In this document: positions 24,803-34,618 of the stretch, one piece after another
Layout: the number at the start of each line of letters is the position of its first letter
Numbering within the stretch: the first letter of the stretch is position 1
Origin: Oehlia diaphana
Lineage: Eukaryota > Glomeromycota > Glomeromycetes > Glomerales > Glomeraceae
Assembly (NCBI GenBank): GCA_003833135.1
Contig: QZLH01000030.1
Coordinates: 123,321-177,945 of the forward strand
DNA: 54,625 nt
Reading direction: 5' to 3'
Position numbers and translations under genes: made by a program
Notes under the pieces: model-generated
The model's database searches: none
Told to the model about the DNA's origin: nothing
What the model saw: the letters and a program-made list of their open reading frames with translations, nothing else

Positions 24803-25863
24803 CTACGATTTGCTTTCTTCCAGCCACACTTTACCCAGGAGATGCATAGATTTGGCAATTTGAACACTTTCAGCTTCACTGCGATTCTCGTCATAAAGAA
24901 CTTTTTTACAGGTTTCTTGAGCGATGGAAGATATTTCTGACTTTGAAAGCTTCCAAACTAATTTATTGACCTAGATATTCAAGCGCATATTTTAGCTATG
25001 AAAAGTTACATTTTATTTTTTTTTTTAATTATGACTTTTACATTACCTCTTCCGGATTTGGTTTGCTCTTAGTTAGGCTCGTTAAGTATCCAAAGAAAAT
25101 ACTTGAATAAAACACAAAACGCTCTATAAGATAGCTAAAATTATAACTCTCTACTGTAGAAGATTTATTAAAGTAGGCTTCTGCTTCATCAATGTAGATT
25201 TTGCCTAAAGTGGATAGAAGCTTTTTACCATTAGGTTCATCGGAAAGTTTTTTAGCTTCTTCACGGAGGCTCTCTTCAAATTGTGGTGATTCGTCTTGTT
25301 CTGGGGATCGAAATAATTTATTTTGTAAATAACGAACAATGCTGGATACACGAATGTCATGACGGCGCTTTTTTTCTCCAGTTGAGACTAAATTTTCTAA
25401 TTCACTGTTATCCATAAATGAAAGCAACCAGAGGCCAATTTCTAAGTTGCCAATGTAGGATTGCCATAATTCTCCTCCTACGTGTGAGTTGAATGATGCT
25501 TTACTTCCTAAGGCTATAGAATGAAATACATTTAGATAGATTAAGAGAAGTAGGAAATTGTTATTAAAAATTCAGACATTACAATTATTAATTGTTCCGA
25601 AGTTATCATAAAGTGAACGGCTGTTATCATCGGCGAGGATTTGGTATGCTTTTGAGATTTTACCCCACTACATTGACATAAAGTTAATATGCAAGTACTT
25701 TATATAACGAACGGGAGCTAAGGAAAATTTGGTGTTATACCTCTTCGGTTTCAACGCCGCCATTCTTGTCAGGATGGTACTTCATCGCAAGTTTCCTATA
25801 GCTTGAACTAATTTCATCTTTGGTCGCGCTGGGTTTTAACTTGAGGATTTCGTATAAATCCAT
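24803..25863 (-). CDS. J-domain co-chaperone of the DnaJ-X class, 280 aa, four exons
   Basis: Exons 25863-25741, 25667-25583, 25513-25047 and 24970-24803 join in phase (843 nt with stop). All introns are GT-AG. Residues 1-68 are a J domain: [19 protein letters not shown], the Hsp70-stimulating HPD at 30-32, then [10 protein letters not shown] and SRSLYDNFG. There is no Gly/Phe-rich or zinc-finger region. The rest matches the DnaJ-X layout of yeast Caj1/Djp1-type proteins: [47 protein letters not shown], and near the end [11 protein letters not shown] with KVLYDEN. The family recruits Hsp70 in the cytosol, in yeast partly for peroxisomal import; this member's client is unknown. The ATG at 25863 is a natural J-domain start. 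An upstream leader ORF at 25925-26101 is out of frame with it by a 2-nt difference from unit 1. Confidence 0.8.
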
Positions 25864-25924
25864 TTCTTTTGGTTTGTTAGCAGCTAATACATTATGAATA
25901 ATTAGTAATATACGTGACAAAGTG

Positions 25925-26101
25925 TTAGTTAATTACTTTTTTTGCTATTTTACCGCGAATAGGTTTGATTTTCTCTTTTTTCTTTGACTCGTCTGTCCAT
26001 TGGTTTAATAATGTATTATGGCGTATGCTATATTCGTTCTCATTGATTTCACCGTTTTCTAGTTGACGTTTGTTCTCTTTTAATTTTTCACGAAGATCCA
26101 T
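25925..26101 (-). CDS. SHOCT-like leader ORF upstream of the J-protein, 58 aa
   Basis: The frame starts [17 protein letters not shown] and continues INENEYS, then LLNQW, and a Lys-rich tail. It resembles the short SHOCT-type helical hairpin (Leu-rich helix, Gly turn, an acidic-aromatic pair, second helix). The unit 1 counterpart is fused in frame to the J domain; here an A-run is shorter and the frame closes at 25925, 62 bp before the J-protein ATG. It may be a small separate protein, an upstream ORF, or the broken N-terminus of an ancestral fusion. Confidence 0.4.
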   Translation of the reverse strand: MDLREKLKENKRQLENGEINENEYSIRHNTLLNQWTDESKKKEKIKPIRGKIAKKVIN

Positions 26102-26359
26102 TTCTAGTCTTATATTTACGAGACGTTATTTGATATTTTTATAAGTTTTTTTTTTTATTTATATAAATACACGTATTTATGTGACTATGAGCAAATAATT
26201 ACTATAGTCATACAGTAATAGTATGGTGATCTACTGCAAATGATGTATGTATAACAAAATATAAAGCAATAATTCTTTGACTACAAATATAAAGCATTAT
26301 TTTATAAACATAACAGTATATAATAAAAAGAGATGAAAATATGTAAATAAAATAAATTT

Positions 26360-26448
26360 AAAAGTTAAGCTGTTGATATTATACTCATTTTAAACAATTG
26401 AGTAAAAAGTTAAGCTGTTGATATTATACTCATTTTAAACAATTGAGT
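26360..26448. repeat. 45-bp tandem repeat, two units
   Basis: The unit starting AAAAGTTAAGCTGTTGATAT and ending AACAATTGAGT occurs twice in perfect succession with a 45-bp period. It is followed by GAGTATAATAAATTTTATACTC, a near-palindrome. Related words (TATACTCATTTTAA, GAGTATAATAAATTCTATA) recur at about 35365-35415. Confidence 0.75.
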
Positions 26449-26528
26449 ATAATAAATTTTATACTCAATATCGATTTTAGTGTCATCCTATTATACTATA
26501 TAATTTATATTATAGAGTATAAATATTA

Positions 26529-26939
26529 TTATCCCACGGTTCCTAATCAATTTCTGTGACTTTTTTTACGATATTTTCACGGTAACTGATCAACATGTTT
26601 ATATCACATAATCAATTATAAAACTTGTTATTATACTATTGAAAATAAAAAATGATATTATATTGTTTGCATTTGTACATAAAATCGAAACTATTTTGTA
26701 TGTAAAAAACATTTGAAAAGGTACAATTTTGAATAAAGGTATTTCATTTTCTAAGGAAGCCTTAGCTTGTGCATCATCTCTGTCTAAATCTAGGGAAACT
26801 GCAGGTTGAAAACTTGAGAATTTGTGTAAAGCTTTTTTATTTTTTTTAACCATAATGGTTTGAATAAGTAGAATAAAGAAGAAAGTAGTAAAGTTTAATA
26901 CAAAATAAACTATGAGTACAGGACGGAACCGTGGGATAA
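26529..26939. mobile_element. inverted-repeat element with perfect 15-bp ends
   Basis: TTATCCCACGGTTCC at 26529-26543 and its exact complement GGAACCGTGGGATAA at 26925-26939 bound about 410 bp. The interior holds a minus-strand frame, 26853-26599, starting MVKKNKKALHKFSSFQ with an Asp/Ala/Lys-rich stretch. Its lack of a matching segment in unit 1 supports an insertion. The class is unknown. Confidence 0.5.
26599..26853 (-). CDS. small ORF inside the inverted-repeat element
   Basis: An 84-codon frame. The first about 45 residues look protein-like (KKNKKALHKFSSFQPAVS, then DLDRDDAQAKASLENEIPLF). The remainder is a hydrophobic A/T-driven string that may be intron or spacer. No family is recognised. 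The position between terminal repeats raises the possibility of cargo or a remnant gene. Confidence 0.25.
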   Translation of the reverse strand: MVKKNKKALHKFSSFQPAVSLDLDRDDAQAKASLENEIPLFKIVPFQMFFTYKIVSILCTNANNIISFFIFNSIITSFIIDYVI

Positions 26940-26942
26940 ATC

Positions 26943-26999
26943 AGTTATTTCACGGAGTCACTGGAATATCATGATATCCACAGTTCCCGTGAAATAACT
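26943..26999. repeat. 57-bp hairpin element
   Basis: AGTTATTTCACGG at the left is the complement of the right arm CCGTGAAATAACT, around a core of GGAATATCATGATATCC. It resembles the hairpins at 34534-34618 and 35834-35891 in size and in the arm words (TTATTTCA-GG). Confidence 0.6.
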
Positions 27000-27516
27000 A
27001 TTACCTATACAATGAAATTCAGCCGAAGGCGCTAACAACACCCAGCCGAAAAGCATTCATGTTGATCTTGAATATTTTATTGGTTCACATTTACTATTTT
27101 CGGCTGTCTAACTACACCATTATTACAGTACAATGATTGTGGATAATGAATAGTATGGATTACATTGTATAGACACGTAAATATATAATTTAATTTTACT
27201 TTAAAAGGAAAAGTAAATAGGTGTTATCCTTTTTGAGTCTTGCTTTGATACAGATGTGAGTACTGTAAATTATAAAGAAAATTTCCTTATAAAATTGAGA
27301 TGGAATGTTGAATAAACTAATTTAGAAGGAAACCCGAAAAATACTTTAAACTTGTGTTGATAATTGTATTTTATAGAAAGTACGTATAAAATAATTGTTA
27401 AAACGCTTTGTACTTTTAATGAAATCGATCGAGTCTTACCTTTAATTCTAAACGGATCCATTAATATTTCATTTACATACAATAGTATTATCATACGTAA
27501 AGAAAGAAAATACGGT

Positions 27517-27872
27517 ATGACAAGTAACTCAGAATTAATCTCCAGGCTTCGGACCCTCAAGATAGCTTATGACGAGGGGTTGATGACAAAAGATGAATAT
27601 AATGAATTTCGTCTTAAAGAACTAGATAATTGGTCCGAAAGTGAGTTAATAAACATTTTTCCTATTTATAGCTTTCAAAACTTTTATTAAGTGTTATGAA
27701 TTATAATAAACCAATCTTTATATATTAAGATCAAGAAGAACAGAAATCGTTTTGGGGGAATTTATGGGATAAAGTATCCAGAATTGGCAGTGCTATCTTA
27801 AGAAACATGATTAAGCCCATTGTTGAAGGGACATTATTGTTAACCGGGTCTATAATTAAACGAATATCTTGA
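27517..27872 (+). CDS. small SHOCT-like protein, 88 aa, two exons
   Basis: Exon 1 (27517-27640) and exon 2 (27730-27872) join in frame across a GTGAGT...TTAAG intron to give 88 codons plus stop. Residues 1-40 have a SHOCT-type pattern: MTSNSELISRLRTLKIAYDE, then GLMTKDEYNEFRLKELDNW. Exon 2 gives QEEQKSFWGNLWDKVSRIGS followed by ILRNMIKPIVEGTLLLTGSI and KRIS, an amphipathic to hydrophobic tail that could associate with a membrane. SHOCT modules usually act as oligomerisation segments. It is divergent from the J-protein gene, whose leader carries a similar helical hairpin, and the pair was duplicated together. This suggests but does not prove a joint role. Confidence 0.6.
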
Positions 27873-28665
27873 AAGACTTAAGTCAATACTTCTACAACAA
27901 ATTATCAATCTCTTAAATTTGAAAAACGAGTGAATTCTGATTAAAGTAGAAGATTGCTTCGTATAAAAAAAATCATTTTTTTTTTGATTATTAGCACTTC
28001 TAATTTGAGTTTCATTTTCAAATAATTGTTATAAATTTATCCAAATAAAACCAAAATAATTATTAATACACATTTTTCATCTATAAGTAAGGTCGGAATT
28101 AAAAATAAAATGTATTTGCCTAAGAGCTTACCGGTCAGTATATATTGACAAAATCTGACCAAGAATCTGATCCGACAGGTTTTGGAATAAAAGGTGATAA
28201 CTTCGATTTATGGAAATAGACAAATGCACGTTGTTATGTTGCCATACGATTGCTTTACCGATATTAAAAAAACCTCTCAGAGTATCATTTAAAGTTCACC
28301 TAGCTAATAAAAATTATACCTATCCCCTGCAGAAAAGATTAAGTTAGTAGAAATTCTTTATGTACTTATTAGTATGTAAACAGATGCACTAGATGATTCT
28401 ATAGGCTTTCCATCAATTTATTAAGTTTTTCATTTGAAAAAAAAAAAGTCATTTGATTAATAATGTGATATAAAGCTTCTATACAAACTTCATCAATTCA
28501 TTAAAAAATAAACTATTTAATGGTCTTCATTTAAGCAAAAAAATATTTTGAGAAATATAAACAATGACTTTAATAATAGATAATAGACGTGTCCGTCCTT
28601 TTCAAATTATTACTCGACTCTAAACCAAAAAAATACAATGCCACTTTTACCGCAATTGCTAGCAC

Positions 28666-29271
28666 TGCATATAGTATTCCTCTTTGAGCGTACCCCACTT
28701 TATAAGAAACGGATATATACCGGGTATTATATAAGGGCGTAAAATATAGTTCTCACAAAATCCCCGAGTACTATTCTATTTTTGAACCGGATTTTTTTTG
28801 TATAAGACCCAGTGCTAGACGGTACTCGTGAAGTTCCTTAATGTCTCAATTTATAGGAATGATGATTGAAGCTAATGTTGAATTATTTAAGCGGAATAAT
28901 TTGTCTCCCGTGGTATTTGTCTTTTTTGTCCTATATGATTGTTAAATTACTGAAGTTATCAATTATTCAGCTATGAAGGAACATATTTGGGCTCGACATG
29001 ATAACATTTAAAGTCTTTAACGCATTGAAAGTTCATTGATAATATAACTTCAAATTACCAAATTACCTCACATACTTCATTATCTCAGTTTTAATTCAGG
29101 AGAGTAAGAACCTTAAATTAAGGAGAATTTTATCAACATTTTTTTATTTGCTTTATTTTAAGAAAGAAAATTTGATGATTGAAGACAATTTGATTTAAAT
29201 GATTTTCAATTTATTGATCTTAAAATAATTTATGTTGTTACAAAAATACAAACCGCATTATCAATCGTAAT
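28666..29271. other. intergenic, downstream of adenosine kinase
   Basis: A/T-rich, with no exon or clear repeat. It probably includes the 3' end of the minus-strand kinase transcript. Confidence 0.45.
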
Positions 29272-30748
29272 CTAATAATTTACTTCATTATGTTCAAAAG
29301 AATCATAAGAATCATATTGAGTACCAACTTGTCTAATAATATAATTAGCTAATTTATGCCCTGCCATAATGCATTCATCAATACTTTTACCTTGAATAAG
29401 TTGACTTAAAAATCCTCCAACAAATGAATCACCAGCTCCTGTAGCATCAATTAAATCATTTTCTACTATCGGAATTATAGGATATTCTTTAATTGTACCA
29501 TTTTGATCCGCATAAATAGTGGACCTTGCATCCCTTGTTATTACAGCCATACGAACGAAATTGGAAGAGTGTTTTGGTAATTGAGCTAATTTTTTTGTTA
29601 CCTCAAAGATATCTGTTGTCTACACATTAAATAAAAAGTTAGAAAAGAGTCATAAAAAAAATAAATGAATAAACAATATGAATATTTACATTCCAATTCG
29701 ACATTTCAGCAAATGCTAACGCTTCAGATTCATTACCAAAAATAATATCCCAATAGGGAGAAATCTCATCCATTCGATATTTATACTTTGTTACTAATTT
29801 AACTGAACCTAAGTTAGTTGCATAAATCTATATAAAAGTATTTATAAATAGAATTAGAATTAGAGAAAATTCTAATATTACATGTATTATATGCACGAAC
29901 GTACGTACCTTATTATTTTCTAGAGCATGTTTATAGATTTCTTTTACTATATGATAATTTTCTTTTAAAATAAATCCACAAACATAAATATATTTTGCAT
30001 TTTCTACAAATTTCCATTTTGAAGGTGATTTCAAATATTCTAAATTATATTGCGTCGCAGCTCCTTTATTATTTCTCACAAAATATCTTTTATTTTTTTT
30101 AAAAAAAAAAATTTGGATTAGGAGAAACAAAAAAACTAAAAAAATAAAAAAATAAAAAAATAATACTAGTTCACTTAACTTGTTGTTAGATAATTTACTA
30201 AAAGAACTAATACCGGTTGGGTAATCATCAATTTCCGTATATTCAGTTCTTACCCCATCATTATTTAATACTCTTCTTAATATTTTTCCCATTTCATCTT
30301 TACCTATACATCCTAATATTACCGTTGAATTCGGTGGAAGTGATCTCTATATTTATTTATTTAAGAAAGATATAAAATTAGTACAAAGAGGACATAAGAA
30401 AGTTAAAATAAAATATCTACTTGAGCTCCACGAAGAGAATTTTGTGCCGTGCCACCAGGAACTATTAATGTATCAGGATATTTAGAAACCTCATTTAAAC
30501 TAATAATGATTTAGTTTAATATAATTAAGATATAATAACAGATAATATTATTTTTTTTTTAAAAAAAAAGTAATATTAGTTTGTACGTACAATCCATTGA
30601 TTTTATTAAAGTCTTTATCAATTGGTTTTGGTAAAAGTTCATATTTTTTAATTAATTTTTCAATTTCTTCGTTATTATATACGAATAAGTCTATTAAAGC
30701 ATTACCAATACCGAGTAATATATAGTCATTAGAAGTTTCAGTTAACAT
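29272..30748 (-). CDS. adenosine kinase (PfkB/ribokinase family)
   Basis: Adenosine kinase phosphorylates adenosine to AMP with ATP in the cytosol; it is the salvage entry to purine nucleotides. Exons 30748-30591, 30499-30421, 30346-29909, 29827-29690 and 29619-29272 keep frame throughout. Signatures in order: GIGNALIDLFV near the start; GGTAQNSLRGAQ (adenosine-site GG and Asn region); GCIGKDEMGKILRRV; the lid region KGAATQYNLEYL; YWDIIFGNESEALAFAE; and DATGAGDSFVGGFL with the catalytic Asp. The spliced protein is 386 aa as read, against a usual about 345. The excess is a Phe/Leu-rich string from T/A runs at about 30080-30170, inside the third exon; it is probably a retained intron that I could not place, or an assembly fault. 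The second intron donor side and first intron both contain GTACGTAC or T-A runs. Start codon context fits the family N-terminus. Confidence 0.87.
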
Positions 30749-31186
30749 TTTTGAAGTAAAATTTAAAGTTTGCTATCCTTTACTAAATCGAATTTATAAT
30801 TGATTTACGCAAGTGTTGTTACACAAATCGTACAAATAAGATTGATCTCTAGTTGAAGGACCGCAGTTGTCCAATCAAATAGCTTATCCAATAGTTTAAG
30901 GTCTTTTCGGACCGCAGTCAATTTAAAACAAGATTTTTATGCGGTCAAATTAAATATAATACTGCGCCTCAAAATTATTAGCCTCTACAGAGATCGGAGT
31001 AGTTTTGGCCGGCATAACAGAACTCATGTGACAAATAAGGGATGACAAATAGGATAAGTACCGGAATACTTAATAAAAATGAAAAGTAGAGGAGTGTGAC
31101 GATGCGTATCAAATATTTTTTTTATTATCACGTAATACAACTTCGCTTTAGGAACCAACCACCCTAGCGTCGCCTCCAAAAAAATG
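30749..31186. other. upstream region of adenosine kinase
   Basis: A/T-rich, with no gene. It probably contains the kinase promoter; no specific factor site is identifiable. Confidence 0.4.
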
Positions 31187-31317
31187 GTAAAAGGCTCATA
31201 TTTCCGGAATTAATAATGACCTTATATCACAGAATTTATCGAATTATTGTGAATGGATCCGTGAAAGGCTCATTTTTACGGAGTTTTACAGAAATAACGG
31301 ATAAAATTTTTTATAGT
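31187..31317. repeat. dispersed repeat, family 3, copy 2
   Basis: Matches 18543-18650: GTAAAAGGCTCATATTTCC, GGAATTAAT, GGATCCGTGAAAGGCTCATT, ACAGAAATAACGGATAAAA, and TTTTTTATAG at the end. It is about 25 bp longer in the middle than copy 1. Confidence 0.55.
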
Positions 31318-31899
31318 GCTATAATATTATGGATGTGACAATTAATGGCGACAATACATATAAAAAAACCCTAAGTCCACAAGATATAAGCATTGTAGTC
31401 CCCTTACCCTAAACCTAACTGGTCCTAAACCTAATTCTAAAAACCGGCAAAATGAATCCGTCTAACAAGCCTAAGAGTGAATCAGAAATAGGGTTTCTAA
31501 TTTTGATCTGAAATTTCACAATAAGTCTGAAATTACATCATCCTCATGGTAATTAAAAACAAAATCTTTCATATGTTCGATTTTAGTTGGGAATAGATAA
31601 GCAAACATATTTGCAAAAATTTTAGCATAAATAGAAACGGAATATATATAGCGAAAAAATTAGTATTTAGGTAGTATAGAGTAGTGGTCACTTTATGAGT
31701 TAGGACTCGAAAAATTCCTTCCTTTAAAACTCGCTACTCTATTAATTTTATTTCCAGTAATAAGATATTTGCAATATTACTGAATTTTTAATGTTAGATT
31801 CTTTTTATGCATTTAAATTACAAAACAAAGGTATTTAAATATTAAAAGCATACCAGAACTAAAATTTAATACTATACTAGATAATTTTCAAACTCATAG

Positions 31900-33370
31900 A
31901 TTTTAATGTCAGAACTATAATTAAAGCAAAAAGAGGAATAAATAATACCAATCATAGAAATGCAGGAAGCTATAGAATCCATAACGATAATGATCAATCG
32001 AAATGGATTAATAATGTTCTTGAAAAATTATAGTCATAGATAGATTGGCTGATACAAACCAGCAAAGGAAAATTTACCTACTTTTGGTTCCTGATAACAT
32101 AAAGAAAAGTTACCACTAGTTATGAACATCAATTCAAGAAGCGCAATCATTCATTACAGAATGACAGTCAGTTAATATTACCGACTTTTCAATCATTATA
32201 GGACGCGTATAATATATTACACGAACCTCTTTCGTGAGATACATAGGTAGATATCTAAATGCAGCAGGAACATCTGGAATTAATTATAAACTCCTTGATA
32301 GACTTTCCGCCAATATAGTTGAACCATATTAATATTATTTTATATTTTAATACAGGCAGGCTCTGTCTCAACATATTGGAAATTTCTCCACCATAATTCC
32401 AATACCGAAGCCGAATAAATTCGTATTCAATATGGAAATAAAATGTAAGACCAGTCGCATTATTTGACATCATACTAGGGAAAACATTAACAAAGATGTT
32501 AACCACTAAACTGGGAAGGATTTTTACGCTTAATAAAATTCTTTGTGAATGGACTTAACGGAGATTCCACTCGTAATCCGATCAACTTACTCAATGATGT
32601 AATAGAAGATGCGAAACTTATCACAAAGAATTATAGATAGTCTTTCAAGATATTAGTAAAATAGAGGATCTAGATCATTACTATAATTACAAAAAAATGC
32701 GAGCTAATTATCCTTCAGCTCCACCACCTAACCAGTACGTATCTAGGAAACAATGAAAAGACCGTATCTCTGGGTATATGGATCTCACTAAAAACACAAA
32801 AAGACTAACTAAATTACAGATATAAGGATATATTTACTTAACAAAGTATTATATCCAAAGATAGTCTACATTTTCAAAACAGTAGTTCTCAGCAAAATGG
32901 AATGGGATAGAATAATGGAATTGAAAGCCCGATCCTTTCATTTGAATAGAGTTTATGGTAATTGATCACTATATCAATAATCACAAATAGGGTAAATTCC
33001 AGCGTTATCCAAACTGATCAGAGCAGTTTAGAATGAAAATTCCGTTCTTAATTTCCGAAAAAAATTATAAACAATTATCAACTATTATACCGAACAGAAG
33101 CACAATCAAATTTTAGTGTTTATTAACGTCATACTAGCCGCTGATCTTGACTCATCCTTTATAACAGATAATTTGAGCGCGAAATTTCACAATTAAGGGA
33201 CAAGGCCTCTCTTAATTGATTTATGGTCTAAACATTTTAAACCCACAACACTCATGCAATCATTGAAACTATCTTTTATCTTACTCACATCAGGTTAAGA
33301 GAATACATTAATAAATTGGCAACGACTCAGATTTCTTGCCCATATGACGGAGAAAGGTCCAAAGGCAAAA
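31900..33370 (+). mobile_element. decayed LINE-type non-LTR retrotransposon, reverse transcriptase remnant
   Basis: Many frameshifts and stops, but successive plus-strand pieces follow the order of a LINE reverse transcriptase. AAGTSGINYKLLDR near 32262 matches the usual finger-region APG-SGI pattern. Near 32360-32510 are TYWK, then PIPKPNKF, and a LTKMLTTKLGRI segment like the R-I-L stretch. Near 32555-32660 are GDSTRNPINLLNDVIEDAK and FQDISK, the segment that precedes the catalytic Asp. Then come TKYYIQ and a region like the thumb (FKTVVLSKMEWDR), followed by LIDLWSKHFKPTTLMQSLKL. No single long ORF survives, so it cannot be autonomous. Poly-A or target duplications were not located. Confidence 0.6.
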
Positions 33371-33752
33371 TGTGATTAATCTAAATATTTATATGATATT
33401 TATTATCAGTTATCGTTATTTATTAATTTTTATTATTAATTTTTCAATTTTTGTAGTACAAATAACTATTCTCGTGGAATAAATCTAGTTGATCTAGATG
33501 GACAGCAACATGAACGGACATAACTATCTATGCTTGCAAAATTTTTAAGTACCGATAATATACTTGTTCTTGTCTAATATTTCCTCTAATCTCGCTAACA
33601 TTATAAAAACGAGTTTCTCCTTGAAAAAGAATTGAATGCGATACCAATTCGAATAGCTGTCCACGGATAATCCCATTCCTGGTATATTCCCTGCACCTTC
33701 AATAAAATTGCGAGATGTTCCTTATAATCCCTCAATTTCTCTAAACATATAT

Positions 33753-34070
33753 CTATAATATATTCGGACCCAAAAAGCAGAAGGAAGCGGTGTATGGACC
33801 ATTTCCTTCATTTGATTCTTCAAGATTGGTATGTATATTAATTAATTTATGAGTATATTCATCACCTAAGAAGTTACTAGCTTGATTACAGAGCTTATTT
33901 GATCCGAATGATGAGGTTGCTTCAGCGATAATTTCTGATAGTAGTGATTGGCTATAGATCTCTTGGACTTGTAGCAATATTTTCTTGAATTGAAATCTTC
34001 CAATCTCTTTCTCACCCATGTAAATTTTCTGCACCACTGCGTCTTTGCAAAATCGCAACCATTTCTTTCT
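33753..34070 (-). pseudogene. unassigned coding remnant
   Basis: An open frame of about 100 codons with no ATG at its head: WLRFCKDAVVQKIYMGEKE, then RFQFKKILLQVQEIYSQSLL, EIIAEATSSFGSNKLCNQAS and a TAA-ended tail. The composition is protein-like rather than A/T noise. A further minus-strand piece at 33570-33745 (GNIPGMGLSVDSYSNWYRI, LVFIMLARLEEILDKNKYII) is broken by a stop. The family is not recognised; it may be the 3' part of a decayed gene or transposon. Confidence 0.35.
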
Positions 34071-34244
34071 GTAGTGAATAATTTATCTGTTTAAATCTAT
34101 ACAGCACATTTCCATTAGTTTTATTTAACAAAATTCTATTCTTAACTATTTATTTTTCGAGTTATAAATATTCACGTAAGATATTCAGCTACCTCTGCTT
34201 ATTAGCAAAGCAGGTATTCATGGTTAAAAAAGTTTTATTTGAAG

Positions 34245-34343
34245 ATCGTTAATAGGGAATTTGAGAAAATAGCAAAATTAAAAGAAGATATGAAAGTAGT
34301 AGAGGACATTTTGTACACAAGCTATGTCAATATCAAGGAATAA
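34245..34343 (+). pseudogene. short coding-like fragment
   Basis: Thirty-two open codons (IVNREFEKIAKLKEDMKVVE and onward, ending IKE before TAA) have normal charged composition. No start, splice site or homologue was recognised. Confidence 0.2.
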
Positions 34344-34533
34344 ACCTGGAATAGGGGCGTGATAAAGTAAATGAGATTGAAAAAGAATTATAGGTTTAAT
34401 AGTGACGGATTAGAAAACAACAAAAAAAGATGATAAAATAAAAAATGTTACAAATTATTATTATCTTAGAATGTAATAAAAAATAATGTAAATAAATTTA
34501 ATAAAAATAAAATCAAGCTGTTGATTAAGTATT

Positions 34534-34618
34534 ATTTATTTCATGGGGAGTTGGGAATAATAGGGTTTTTTTCCCGAAGGGAAAAAAACCCTAATGTTCC
34601 CCTTCCCATGAAATAAAT
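34534..34618. repeat. 85-bp hairpin element
   Basis: The left arm ATTTATTTCATGGG and the right arm CCCATGAAATAAAT are exact complements. Inside them, AGGGTTTTTTTCCC and GGGAAAAAAACCCT pair around GAA, giving a nearly continuous stem of about 40 bp. It lies directly beside the inverted-repeat element that contains the N gap. Confidence 0.75.

Larger units (their letters stand above)
24300..28665. repeat. tandem segmental duplication, unit 2 (intact genes)
   Basis: The second unit carries the intact J-protein gene and the intact SHOCT-like gene. Its intergenic region is about 800 bp longer than in unit 1. The extra DNA, roughly 26240-27130, contains a 45-bp tandem repeat, an inverted-repeat element and a hairpin, all absent from unit 1. 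Confidence 0.7.

Noticed and set aside
25864..26101. An intron joining the SHOCT-like leader to the J domain in unit 2
   Set aside because: The apparent GTAATT donor and TATTAG acceptor give the wrong phase for the J domain.
31390..31445. CCCTAA-like words that could be telomeric
   Set aside because: Only a few imperfect, unspaced words; no tandem array.
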